A DNA stretch of 64,000 nt from Mesorhizobium sp. (GTDB lineage Bacteria > Pseudomonadota > Alphaproteobacteria > Rhizobiales > Rhizobiaceae). A program made the translations under genes and the position numbers. The notes beneath the pieces were generated by a model. The model was not told where the DNA came from, made no database searches, and saw nothing but the letters and a program-made list of their open reading frames with translations. Below are positions 1-8,321 of the stretch, in pieces (position 1 is the stretch's first letter; each line of letters opens with the position of its first letter). The DNA lies in the NCBI RefSeq assembly GCF_016793485.1, contig NZ_JAEULZ010000039.1:1-64000 (forward strand), read 5' to 3'.

Positions 1-1
1 G

Positions 2-661
2 CTCGACGCCGAAAGCGAACGTCTCGGCGAAGCATCCGTGCAGGCCTTCGAGACCGAGGGCCTGATCGGCACGGGCGCCGCCGCCGCCGTGTTGTCCTAC
101 CTGTTTCACCGCATCGAAGACCGGCTCGATGGCCGGCCGACCTTGCTGATCATCGACGAGGGTTGGCTGGCGCTCGATGACACAGGTTTCGCCGGCCAGC
201 TCCGGGAATGGCTGAAGACACTCCGCAAAAAAAACGCGTCCGTCGTCTTCGCGACCCAGTCTCTCTCCGACATCGACGGATCGAGTATTGCGCCGGCGAT
301 CATCGAGAGCTGCCAGACCCGGCTGTTGCTGCCCAACGAACGGGCGATCGAGCCGCAGATCACCGCGATCTATCGACGGTTCGGTCTCAACGATCGGCAG
401 ATCGACATTCTCGCCCGCGCCATGCCCAAGCGCGACTACTACTGCCAATCCCGGCGCGGCAACCGGCTGTTCGAACTCGGCCTGTCCGATGTCGGCCTCG
501 CGCTGGCCGCGGCGTCGTCGAAGACCGACCAGCAGGACATCGCCCGCATCCTCGCCGAGAGCGGCCGCGACGGGTTTCTCGCAGCCTGGCTGCGCGATCG
601 CGGGGTCGACTGGGCGGCCGACCTCATTCCCGACCTCACCAATCTGGAGACCACGCCATGA
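2..661 (+). CDS. trbE: TrbE conjugal transfer ATPase, C-terminal fragment
   Basis: VirB4-class ATPase that powers pilus assembly and DNA transfer in the trb type IV secretion system. The gene enters from the left edge, so only about 219 C-terminal residues are visible. A Walker B stretch LLIIDEGW lies near fragment residues 48-55. It is followed by ATQSLSDI, the conserved post-Walker motif of VirB4/TrbE, and by the usual TrbE C-terminus. The stop overlaps the trbJ start (ATGA), so translation is probably coupled. The gene order trbE-J-K-L-F-G-I supports the call. The N-terminal Walker A lies outside the window. Confidence 0.93.
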   Translation, partial: LDAESERLGEASVQAFETEGLIGTGAAAAVLSYLFHRIEDRLDGRPTLLIIDEGWLALDDTGFAGQLREWLKTLRKKNASVVFATQSLSDIDGSSIAPAIIESCQTRLLLPNERAIEPQITAIYRRFGLNDRQIDILARAMPKRDYYCQSRRGNRLFELGLSDVGLALAAASSKTDQQDIARILAESGRDGFLAAWLRDRGVDWAADLIPDLTNLETTP

Positions 662-1419
662 TCACCCGCCGTGCATGCGCAACCCTGCTTGCCGCCACCA
701 TGCTGTCGCTGCCTGTCGCCATCTCGCCCTTCCTCGCCGCGCCAGCGGCCGCGCAATGGATCGTCTACGACCCGACGAACTACGTGCAGAACGTGCTGTC
801 GGCGGCCCGGGCCCTCGAACAGATCAACAATCAAATCACCTCGCTTCAGAACGAAGCTCAGATGCTGATCAACCAGGCCCGCAACCTCGCGAGCTTGCCC
901 TATTCCTCGCTCCAGCGCCTGCAGCAGTCGGTCCAGCGCACGCAGCAGCTGCTCAGCCAGGCCCAGAACATCGCCTTCGATGTCCAGCAGGTCGACCAGG
1001 CGTTTCAGACGACCTACGGCAATGCCTCGCTGTCGGCGTCCGATCAGCAGCTCGTCGCCGACGCGCGTACGCGCTGGCAGAACACCGTGGGCGGCCTGCA
1101 GGACGCGATGCGCGTGCAGGCGACGGTTGTTGGCAATCTCGATACCAACCGCGCCGAGATGTCCGCGCTGGTCGGTCAAAGCCAGGGCGCGACCGGCGCC
1201 CTGCAGGCAACCCAGGCCGGCAACCAGATTCTCGCCTTGCAGGCGCAGCAGCTCGCCGATCTGACCGCGGTCGTCGCCGCCGATGGCCGCGCCCGGGCGC
1301 TTGCCGACGCCGAACGCGCCGCGGCCGCCGAACAGGGACGCGAGCAGCGCCGCCGCTTTCTCACGCCTGGCACGGGCTATCAGCCCGGCAGCGCCGACAT
1401 GTTTCCGAGCGGGAACTGA
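658..1419 (+). CDS. trbJ: P-type conjugative transfer protein TrbJ
   Basis: VirB5-like exported pilus-associated protein, 253 residues. A signal peptide covers about residues 1-34 (twin arginine near the start, hydrophobic core, then AAPAAAQ). After it come WIVYDPTNYVQN, typical of TrbJ, and a long Gln/Leu-rich helical region (about 55-190) likely to form coiled coils. The C-terminus ends in a proline/glycine tail. The start ATG overlaps the trbE stop. It acts in the periplasm or at the pilus tip of the mating apparatus. Confidence 0.93.
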   Translation: MITRRACATLLAATMLSLPVAISPFLAAPAAAQWIVYDPTNYVQNVLSAARALEQINNQITSLQNEAQMLINQARNLASLPYSSLQRLQQSVQRTQQLLSQAQNIAFDVQQVDQAFQTTYGNASLSASDQQLVADARTRWQNTVGGLQDAMRVQATVVGNLDTNRAEMSALVGQSQGATGALQATQAGNQILALQAQQLADLTAVVAADGRARALADAERAAAAEQGREQRRRFLTPGTGYQPGSADMFPSGN

Positions 1420-1429
1420 GAGCGCCCCG

Positions 1430-1759
1430 ATGGACGGAATGATGGCCGCTCGACTGGGTGCCGTGGTCTTCGTCGCTGTCGCCATCACGGCGGCAGTTGT
1501 CGAACTACGCCGGAAGGATGAGCGGCCGGAACCCACGCTGCCGCGTCCGGTGCAAGTGAACGTGGAAAGCCCGCTACAGGCGGAACTGTTGCGTTGCCAG
1601 GGCCTCGGCGAAGCAGGACCGCGCGATCCGGCATGTCTGCGCGCCTGGGCCGAGAACCGGCGTCGCTTCCTGACGCCGGGCGCGGCGACCGGATCGGCGG
1701 AGCGGGATCCGGCCCCGGCCTCCAGCACCCCGGCGCCGGCGACCGGCGGCAACGAGTAG
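1430..1759 (+). CDS. Putative entry-exclusion protein, TrbK-alt type
   Basis: A 109-residue protein with one N-terminal membrane segment (about residues 6-24), then ELLRCQGLGE and DPACLRAWAENRRRF, which matches the small TrbK-alt proteins found between trbJ and trbL in rhizobial and sphingomonad islands. In this family the protein is proposed to block uptake of a second copy of the element. The ATG at 1430 gives the compact product expected. An earlier in-frame start would only add shadow sequence over trbJ. The C-terminal 30 residues are low-complexity Pro/Ala. Confidence 0.75.
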   Translation: MDGMMAARLGAVVFVAVAITAAVVELRRKDERPEPTLPRPVQVNVESPLQAELLRCQGLGEAGPRDPACLRAWAENRRRFLTPGAATGSAERDPAPASSTPAPATGGNE

Positions 1760-1763
1760 CACC

Positions 1764-3116
1764 ATGGGCGGCACGGGGGTCATTGACCAGTTCCTCGAGG
1801 TCTTCACCCGCTACATCGACAGCGGATTCGGCCTCCTCGGCGGCGAGGTCGCCTTCATCGCGACCACGCTGATCGTGATCGATGTGACGCTGGCGGCGCT
1901 CTTCTGGAGCTGGGGCGCCGACGAGGACATCATCGCCAGGCTGGTGAAGAAGACCCTGTTCGTGGGCGTCTTCGCCTACATCATCAGCAACTGGAACAGC
2001 CTCGCCCGCATCGTCTTCGAATCCTTCGCCGGCCTCGGGCTGAAGGCATCCGGCACCGGATTTACCACCGCGGATCTGCTGCGGCCGGGCCGCGTGGCGC
2101 AAACCGGCCTCGACGCCGGCAGGCCGCTGCTCGAATCGATCTCCGGCCTCATGGGCTACTGGTCGTTCTTCGAGAACTTCATCCAGATCGCCTGCCTGTT
2201 CCTCGCTTGGGCGCTCGTCCTGCTGGCCTTCTTCATCCTCGCCGTCCAGCTCTTCGTCACGCTGATCGAATTCAAGCTGACGACGCTGGCCGGCTTCGTT
2301 CTCATCCCCTTCGGCCTGTTCGGACACTCGGCCTTCATGGCCGAGCGGGTGCTCGGCAACGTCATCAGTTCCGGGATCAAGGTTCTGGTCCTGGCGGTCA
2401 TCATCGGCATCGGCTCCACGCTGTTCGGCGAATTCACGGCAGGCTTCGGCGGCGCCAGCCCGACGATCGACCAGGCGATGGCGATCGTCCTCGCGGCACT
2501 GTCGCTCCTCGGCCTCGGCATATTCGGCCCTGGGATCGCCAGCGGCATCGTCAGCGGCGGGCCACAGCTCAGCGCCGGCGCCGCGGTCGGCACCGGTCTC
2601 GCGGCGGGCGGCGCCGCCGTTGCAGCCGGCGCAGCGGGCGGACTGGCGCTGCGCGGCGGCGCAGCTGCACTGTCCGGGACGGCGGCCGCGGCACGCGGAG
2701 GCGCCGCCGCCGCAGGGGGCGCCGCAACGGCCTACGGCCTCGCGGCGGCCGGACAGTCCGGCGCGGCCGGCGTCGCGTCGGGTGTCGGCGGTGTGGCCCG
2801 TGCGGCCGGCAGTGCTGCCGCCTCTCCGCTGCGCCGCGCCGCAGCCCGCACGGCCGACACGATGCGCAGCAGCTATACGCAAGGCGCACGCGCCGCGTTC
2901 GAGGCCACGGGCGGCAGCTCGAGCATGGGAACCGTCGGCGGCACTGGCGACGCGCCGGCCGCCACTGCGACGGCCACGGAACCCCCCGCCTGGGCGCGGC
3001 GCATGAAGCGCTCGCAGCAATTCAATCACGGCGTCATGGCCACCGCGCACGCGATCCGCAGTGGCGACAGCCACGGCGGCGGCGCTTCCATCAACCTTTC
3101 GCAGCGAGACCAATGA
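1764..3116 (+). CDS. trbL: P-type conjugative transfer membrane protein TrbL
   Basis: VirB6-like polytopic inner-membrane channel component, 450 residues. About six hydrophobic segments lie between residues 25 and 275, including the conserved FKLTTLAGFVLIPFG region. The last 170 residues are Ala/Gly-rich and low complexity, as is usual in TrbL. It starts four bases after the trbK-alt stop, and its stop overlaps the trbF start (ATGA). It acts in the inner-membrane part of the secretion complex. Confidence 0.93.
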   Translation: MGGTGVIDQFLEVFTRYIDSGFGLLGGEVAFIATTLIVIDVTLAALFWSWGADEDIIARLVKKTLFVGVFAYIISNWNSLARIVFESFAGLGLKASGTGFTTADLLRPGRVAQTGLDAGRPLLESISGLMGYWSFFENFIQIACLFLAWALVLLAFFILAVQLFVTLIEFKLTTLAGFVLIPFGLFGHSAFMAERVLGNVISSGIKVLVLAVIIGIGSTLFGEFTAGFGGASPTIDQAMAIVLAALSLLGLGIFGPGIASGIVSGGPQLSAGAAVGTGLAAGGAAVAAGAAGGLALRGGAAALSGTAAAARGGAAAAGGAATAYGLAAAGQSGAAGVASGVGGVARAAGSAAASPLRRAAARTADTMRSSYTQGARAAFEATGGSSSMGTVGGTGDAPAATATATEPPAWARRMKRSQQFNHGVMATAHAIRSGDSHGGGASINLSQRDQ

Positions 3117-3799
3117 TGTTCAGGCGACCATCGACGCACTACGGCAAGACACCCGAACCCGAAACCCCCTATCAGCGGGCCGCGCAGGTCTGGGACGACC
3201 GCATCGGCTCGGCACGGGTGCAGGCGAAGAATTGGCGGCTCATGGCGTTCGGCTGCCTGCTTCTCTCCGCCGGATTTGCCGCGGCGCTCGTCTGGCAATC
3301 AGTGCGCGGCACCGTCGTGCCCTGGGTCGTACAGGTCGACAATCTCGGGCAGGCACAGGCGGTCGCTCCTGCTGTTGCCGACTACCGGCCGACCGATCCG
3401 CAGATCGCGTTTCACCTCGGCCGCTTCATCGAGCAGGTCCGATCCATCCCCGCCGATCCCGTGATCGTCCGCAGCAACTGGCTCAGGGCGTATGAATTCA
3501 CCACGAACAACGGCGCGGCAGCCTTGAACGACTATGCCCGTGCCAACGATCCATTCACCCGCGTCGGCCGGCAGCAGATCGCCGTCGACGTATCCAGCGT
3601 CATCCGGGCGTCTCCCGACAGCTTCCGTGTCGCCTGGACTGAACGGCGATACGAAAACGGACAGCTCGCAGGCACGGAGCGCTGGACCGCGATTCTCACC
3701 ATCGTGGTGGAGTTGCCGCGCGACGCTGAGCGCCTCCGCGCCAATCCGCTCGGCATCTACGTCAATGCAATCAACTGGTCGCGGGAGATGGGGCAATGA
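3113..3799 (+). CDS. trbF: Conjugal transfer protein TrbF
   Basis: VirB8-like assembly factor, 228 residues. A single membrane anchor covers about residues 42-64 and is followed by a periplasmic NTF2-like domain with WVVQVDNLG and a C-terminal YVNAINWSREMGQ. The N-terminus TPYQRAAQVWDDRIGSA is typical of TrbF. Two tandem ATG codons (3113 and 3116) are possible starts. The first overlaps the trbL stop and is preferred. The stop overlaps the trbG start. Confidence 0.93.
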   Translation: MMFRRPSTHYGKTPEPETPYQRAAQVWDDRIGSARVQAKNWRLMAFGCLLLSAGFAAALVWQSVRGTVVPWVVQVDNLGQAQAVAPAVADYRPTDPQIAFHLGRFIEQVRSIPADPVIVRSNWLRAYEFTTNNGAAALNDYARANDPFTRVGRQQIAVDVSSVIRASPDSFRVAWTERRYENGQLAGTERWTAILTIVVELPRDAERLRANPLGIYVNAINWSREMGQ

Positions 3800-4767
3800 A
3801 CAGAACGATCCGGCCCGCAGATCCGTCTTTCCGTAAATCCGGCGTCGCCATCGCTCTCTTGTCGGCAGTGCTGCTGACGGGGTGCGCCACAAACAGACCC
3901 CCTCAGATCAGCTAAGACACCGACGTTCCGCCGCTGCCCACGGTTCCGGCCGCGCTCGCCGACGCGCCCCCTAGGCCGTTGCACGTTCCTCCCGCATGGA
4001 CGCCCAGCCACGGCGGCGCGGCGGCCGCCACCCCTACAGCCCGCGTCCAGAACGCCAATGCCGCCGCCCGGGTCGAACCCCGGCGCGAGGGCTATTTCAA
4101 TGCGATCCAGATCTATCCGTGGAGCGAAGGGGCGCTCTTTCAGGTCTACGCGTCACCAGGCCAGATCACCAATATCGCCCTCGAGCCCGGAGAAAGCCTG
4201 ACCGGAGCCGGTCCGATCGCCGCGGGTGACACCGCACGCTGGATCATCGGCGATACCGAGAGTGGTTCCGGCGTGACGCGACGCGTTCACGTCCTCGTCA
4301 AACCGACCCGCGCCGAGATTACGACCAATCTCGTCATCACCACCGACCGCCGCATCTACATGATCGAATTGCGGTCCGGCGAGGGACCATACATGCCGGC
4401 CGTGGCATGGGCCTATCCACAACCACCCGCATCACAGCGCCAGCCGACCACACCGATCATTCCAGCGGCTGCGGCGCGCAACTACCGCTACGCTTTGACC
4501 GGCGACAGCCCGCCCTGGCGCCCGATCTCCGTCTATGACGACGGACGACGCGTCTATGTCGAATTCCCGCGCGGCATCGTGCAGGGCGAAATGCCGCCGC
4601 TGTTCGTGATCGGCTCGGAAGGCGAGCTGCAGATCGTCAACAGCCGCATCCACCAGAACGTCCTGATCGTCGATCGCCTCTTCGGCGCTGCTGAACTGCG
4701 CCTCGGCAGCGGCGACCGCCAGCAGACGGTCAGGATCGTACGATCGGACGGGAGGCCATCGTCATGA
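3796..4767 (+). pseudogene. trbG: TrbG conjugal transfer lipoprotein, interrupted by an in-frame stop
   Basis: VirB9-like outer-membrane core protein. The reading frame opens at 3796 with a lipoprotein signal (hydrophobic core, then LTGCAT) and PPQIS. It then meets TAA at 3913-3915 (codon 40) and continues in the same frame with DTDVPPLP and a complete TrbG body to 4767 (323 residues if read through). Related TrbG proteins usually carry Tyr here, so one base (TAC to TAA) explains the stop. A restart inside the gene (for example TTG at 3979) would lack the signal and lipobox. Downstream trbI is intact. Real inactivation and a sequencing error are both possible. Confidence 0.88.
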
Positions 4768-5945
4768 GCGACGTGGACAATGCGGGGCGGGATCCGAGTT
4801 CGGGAGAAGACGCGAACCAAACCGCCGCTCCCATGCGGCTGCGTGGCGAGCCGCCGCGCGTCACCCGCCTTTCTCGAAGGGCGATAACCGCTCTCGGTCT
4901 CGTGGCAGGTCTGGGTCTCGGGGCCGCGCTGATCTACGCTCTTCAGACTCGCGACGATGGCCGCACAGGCGAGGAGCTCTACTCCACCACGAACCGCCCC
5001 ACCGCCGATGGTCTTGCCGGACTGCCGCGCGACTACACCGGACCGCGGCTCGGACCACCGTTGCCCGGCGATCTCGGCCGTCCAATTCTCGACGCCCAGA
5101 ATCGCGGCCAGCCCGTGGTGCCGCCGACCATCCAGCCGACCGTCGATCCCGACGAACAGCGCCGCCTTGCCGAAGAGGAAGCCGCTCGCACCAGCCGCGT
5201 CTTTTTCCAGACGGAAGCACAGCCGGTCGTCGCTCCGGGCGGGGCGGCCGGCCCTGCCAACCTCGCCGGCTTCGGTCTGCCGGGCCAGATCACGCCACCC
5301 ACGGCTCAGGACCGCCAGATTGCCTTCCTCAATGCCGGAGTCGACCGGCGAACCGTTGCGCCGGATCGCGTCATGGCGCCGGCGTCCCCCTACATACTGC
5401 AGGCCGGCTCGGTGATACCGGCCGCGCTCATCACCGGCATCCGATCAGATCTGCCCGGACAGATCACCGCCCAGGTGACCGAATCCATCTACGACAGCCC
5501 GACCGGTCGGCTGCTCCTTGTGCCGCAAGGCACTCGCATCATCGGGCAATATGACAATGCCGTGCAGTTTGGACAGCGCCGCATACTCCTGGTGTGGAAC
5601 CGGCTGATCTTCCCGAACGGTCGATCGATCGTCCTCGAGCGTCAGCCCGGCGCCGATACGCAAGGCTATGCCGGTCTCGAGGACGGAGTCGACTATCATT
5701 GGTGGGATCTGGCGAAGGCGGCGGGCTTGTCGACGCTGCTCAGCGTTGGCGCGGAGCTTGCCGTCAGCGACGAAGATCGGCTGCTGCAGGCGATCCGGAA
5801 CGGTGGCCAGGATACGATCAATGACGCCGGCCAGCAGATTATCCGGCGTCAGCTCAACGTCGCGCCGACATTGACCATCCGGCCGGGTTTCCCCGTTCGT
5901 GTCATCGTCACGCGCGACCTCGTTCTCGAACCCTATGGAGGATGA
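4764..5945 (+). CDS. trbI: Conjugal transfer protein TrbI
   Basis: VirB10-like protein that links the inner and outer membrane parts of the secretion channel, 393 residues. A membrane segment lies at about residues 41-60, then a proline-rich linker, then the VirB10 domain (about 205-390) with LQAGSVIPAALITGI, VPQGTRIIGQYD and LVWNRLIFPNG. The C-terminus PGFPVRVIVTRDLVL is typical. The start overlaps the trbG stop by ATGA, so its expression may suffer if ribosomes leave trbG at the early stop. Confidence 0.94.
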   Translation: MSDVDNAGRDPSSGEDANQTAAPMRLRGEPPRVTRLSRRAITALGLVAGLGLGAALIYALQTRDDGRTGEELYSTTNRPTADGLAGLPRDYTGPRLGPPLPGDLGRPILDAQNRGQPVVPPTIQPTVDPDEQRRLAEEEAARTSRVFFQTEAQPVVAPGGAAGPANLAGFGLPGQITPPTAQDRQIAFLNAGVDRRTVAPDRVMAPASPYILQAGSVIPAALITGIRSDLPGQITAQVTESIYDSPTGRLLLVPQGTRIIGQYDNAVQFGQRRILLVWNRLIFPNGRSIVLERQPGADTQGYAGLEDGVDYHWWDLAKAAGLSTLLSVGAELAVSDEDRLLQAIRNGGQDTINDAGQQIIRRQLNVAPTLTIRPGFPVRVIVTRDLVLEPYGG

Positions 5946-5948
5946 CCG

Positions 5949-6218
5949 ATGGTGAAGCTCAAGCTCGACGCACTCGAGGACGACAAGCCGAGAAAGGGCA
6001 CGGTCGAATTCGCGGCACCAGTCTACCGCGATCTTCTGATCTACGCCGACGTTCTCGCGCAACAGACCGGCACCCCAGTCCCCGATCCGATGAAGCTCGT
6101 TCCCCAGATGGTCGAGCGCTTCATGGCGACCGATCGCGAATTCTCCAAGGCCAAGCGCGGACAAAAAGGGATAGGCAATCGTCCGGCGTCGAGGAAGGAA
6201 CCTGGCGCCGGGGCATGA
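5949..6218 (+). CDS. DUF2274 domain protein, last gene of the trb operon
   Basis: An 89-residue cytosolic protein with PVYRDLLIYADVLA and PMKLVPQMVERFMATDREF, features of the DUF2274 family that regularly follows trbI in mobile islands of alphaproteobacteria. Its function is not established. It may be a small DNA-binding or regulatory protein, as its size and basic C-terminal tail suggest. It starts three bases after the trbI stop and ends 27 bases before the convergent LysR gene. Confidence 0.8.
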   Translation: MVKLKLDALEDDKPRKGTVEFAAPVYRDLLIYADVLAQQTGTPVPDPMKLVPQMVERFMATDREFSKAKRGQKGIGNRPASRKEPGAGA

Positions 6219-6245
6219 TGCGTCGCGTGGCGGATGGACATCTCC

Positions 6246-7181
6246 TCAAGCCTCGGTTTGGGGACTGGCCGAGCGAGCGAAGCTGAGAAAGCGGTTCAAG
6301 ACAACATTCGAATTTCGCGAGTTCCAGACCGCGCTGAACGGAATGATGTCGCTCTCGCCATCGAAAGGGCGAAGCACCACACCCGGAAACCTCGTACCCA
6401 CGGTTGCTTCCGTCGTGACCGTGAGCCCAAAGCCCTTGCCCACCATGCTGATGAGATTGTCGCGGGCGACCCGGTGGGATTTGATGTTGGGACGAAATCC
6501 GTCAGCTGAGAGGCGCTTGATCAGATAGTCGTGGATCTCCGGTCCCGGCCCCATCGTGCTGACGATAAACCGGTCCCTTCTGACCTCGTGCCATCGAACC
6601 GCGTCACTGTCCGCCAGAGGATGATTGTGGGGCAGCGCCAGATATACGCGTTCCGTCCATAGCCGCAGGGTTGTGCAGCCCGCCACCGCCGGTTCGCCGG
6701 CAACGAATGCGACGTCCAGCCTCCCGTTGACTACGCCGACGATGATGGCTTGCGCCCTGGCTTCCTCAAGCTCGACCTCCACGTCGGGATGATGAACGCG
6801 AAAGCGCTCCAATAGATGCCCAAGATATCCGGCAGCGAGCGAGGTAAAGAGGCCGATGCGAAGCTCTCCTCGACTTCCCCGGCTCGGCGACGAGATGGCC
6901 TCTGCCGCGCGGCCGAATTGATCTGCAGCGATGGCGGCTTCCTTCAGAAAACGCTCGCCTGATGCCGTAAGTCGGACGCCAGACCGTGTTCTCACGAACA
7001 GCGTCGCGCCGAGGCGGTCTTCCAGAATGCGGACCCGCCGACATACCGTCGACTGGTGGACGCCGAGCGCCTCGCCGGCGCGGCGAAAGCTCCCCAACTC
7101 GGCCGCCACGAGCGCGTATCGAAGATAGCGAAGATCAAGGGTCAGGTCCGGCATTCCAAACGCGAGACTCTTTTGGGACAT
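6246..7181 (-). CDS. LysR-family transcriptional regulator
   Basis: A 311-residue LysR regulator. A winged HTH covers about residues 12-72 (LRYALVAAELGSFRRAGEAL, then HQSTVCRRVRILEDRLG) and a substrate-binding domain of the periplasmic-binding fold follows. The ligand is unknown. The start at 7181 has a distant AGGAAG. An ATG at 7154 would give 302 residues and is also possible. The gene converges on the trb operon and diverges from the sigma factor gene. LysR genes often sit at this place in trb-bearing islands, so a role in element control is conceivable but unproven. Confidence 0.88.
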   Translation of the reverse strand: MSQKSLAFGMPDLTLDLRYLRYALVAAELGSFRRAGEALGVHQSTVCRRVRILEDRLGATLFVRTRSGVRLTASGERFLKEAAIAADQFGRAAEAISSPSRGSRGELRIGLFTSLAAGYLGHLLERFRVHHPDVEVELEEARAQAIIVGVVNGRLDVAFVAGEPAVAGCTTLRLWTERVYLALPHNHPLADSDAVRWHEVRRDRFIVSTMGPGPEIHDYLIKRLSADGFRPNIKSHRVARDNLISMVGKGFGLTVTTEATVGTRFPGVVLRPFDGESDIIPFSAVWNSRNSNVVLNRFLSFARSASPQTEA

Positions 7182-7474
7182 AGGATCGGCGCGGCTTCCT
7201 GACGTCCAGGACGCCCATCCGATGGCGGAGCATTGGGCGACTTGTCTCAAGTATGCGCGGGTAGACCCGCGCTCCTCCCGCGCACGCACAGAGCACCGAC
7301 CTACGTCTGGCTTGACGATCCCGCTCTTGGCTGCCGAGTCCTTGCCGCCGACGATGAACGACAACCGAAACGCGCCGGCAGCCATCCCTGGACATGGGCT
7401 CCGTTGCGCTCCAGCACTGCTGTTGCGCTCCGCCGCCTCATCGAACAGCGTAGAGGTGCCTCGCTTGGCAAAGC

Positions 7475-7488
7475 TTGATCTGGATTAA
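7475..7488. promoter_or_regulatory. FNR/FixK-like box upstream of the sigma factor gene
   Basis: TTGAT-ctgg-ATTAA matches the FNR/FixK dyad (TTGAT-N4-ATCAA) with one changed base in the right half. It lies in the 385-base gap 7182-7566 between the divergent LysR and sigma factor genes, about 80 bases before the sigma ATG. Centred at -41.5 it would give a transcript start near 7523. I see no gene in the rest of this gap. Confidence 0.6.
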
Positions 7489-7566
7489 AGACTTGACAGA
7501 GTGGTCAGCTCAAATGCTTGGCAGACTTCACAAATCCCAATCGGCAAAGCAGAGGGCTGCACAGGC

Positions 7567-8193
7567 ATGACAAAGGCCCGTGATCAGGAGGAGCGGGCAG
7601 ACGACGCAATCAAAACCCATGACACCGCAGTGCAGCGGGCGCTCGTCGAAGCGCGACAGGAAATTCTCCAGTTTCTCCAGCAGCGACTACGCAATCGTGA
7701 CGAGGCAGAAGAAGTCCTCCAGCGTTTCTCGGTCCGCGCCCTTGAGCGCGCATCCCAGCTCAGGGATGTGCAGACGATGCGCGGTTGGCTCGGACGCATC
7801 CTTGCGACCACCATCATCGACTACCAGCGAAGTGCAAACAGACGTCGACGGCGGGAGATTCAGGTTGATCAAGCCGAACTCGACCGCCTGCCCGCCGACG
7901 CCGAGCTCGATGCAGCCATTTGCAACTGCCTCTACCGCCTGCTTCCGACCTTGAAGCCCGAATACGCAGACATCGTCTGGCGTGCCGATATCCTCGGTGA
8001 ACCACGCGATCGACTAGCCGCGAGCCTCGGCACTTCACTCAACAACGTCACTGTGCGCCTTCATCGCGGACGACAAGCGCTGCGCAGGCGGCTCGAAGAG
8101 ATGTGTCTCACCTGTCCCGTCCATGGCTTCCTCGACTGCCATTGCGAGACCGCTGAAAAGATACGCAAATTGCGTGAAGAGCAGCCCCGCTAG
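7567..8193 (+). CDS. ECF-type sigma-70 factor with a C-terminal Cys/His motif
   Basis: A 208-residue sigma factor. Region 2 spans about residues 25-100 (FLQQRLRNRDEAEEVLQRF, then RGWLGRILATTIIDYQR) and region 4 about 120-178 (SLNNVTVRLHRGRQALRR). After region 4 comes C180-x2-C183-x2-H186-x4-C191-x-C193, a possible metal or redox site. No anti-sigma gene lies beside it, so the Cys/His tail may itself sense the signal. This is an inference. An FNR-like box precedes the gene. Confidence 0.85.
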   Translation: MTKARDQEERADDAIKTHDTAVQRALVEARQEILQFLQQRLRNRDEAEEVLQRFSVRALERASQLRDVQTMRGWLGRILATTIIDYQRSANRRRRREIQVDQAELDRLPADAELDAAICNCLYRLLPTLKPEYADIVWRADILGEPRDRLAASLGTSLNNVTVRLHRGRQALRRRLEEMCLTCPVHGFLDCHCETAEKIRKLREEQPR

Positions 8194-8321
8194 GAGACGC
8201 GCTCCTGCTCCGTCGAGTTGGGTGTGACGTATTTCGAACCTCGACACCCACATTCGAGCAGGAAGTCGATCCAGCAGCACCAACCCAATAGCCACGCTCA
8301 TGGAACCTGCCTTTGACCCAG

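Noticed and set aside
1485-3113. Long minus-strand open frame opposite trbL
   Set aside because: It is a GC-rich shadow of trbL with low-complexity Ala/Gly/Arg sequence. The plus-strand protein has clear TrbL features.
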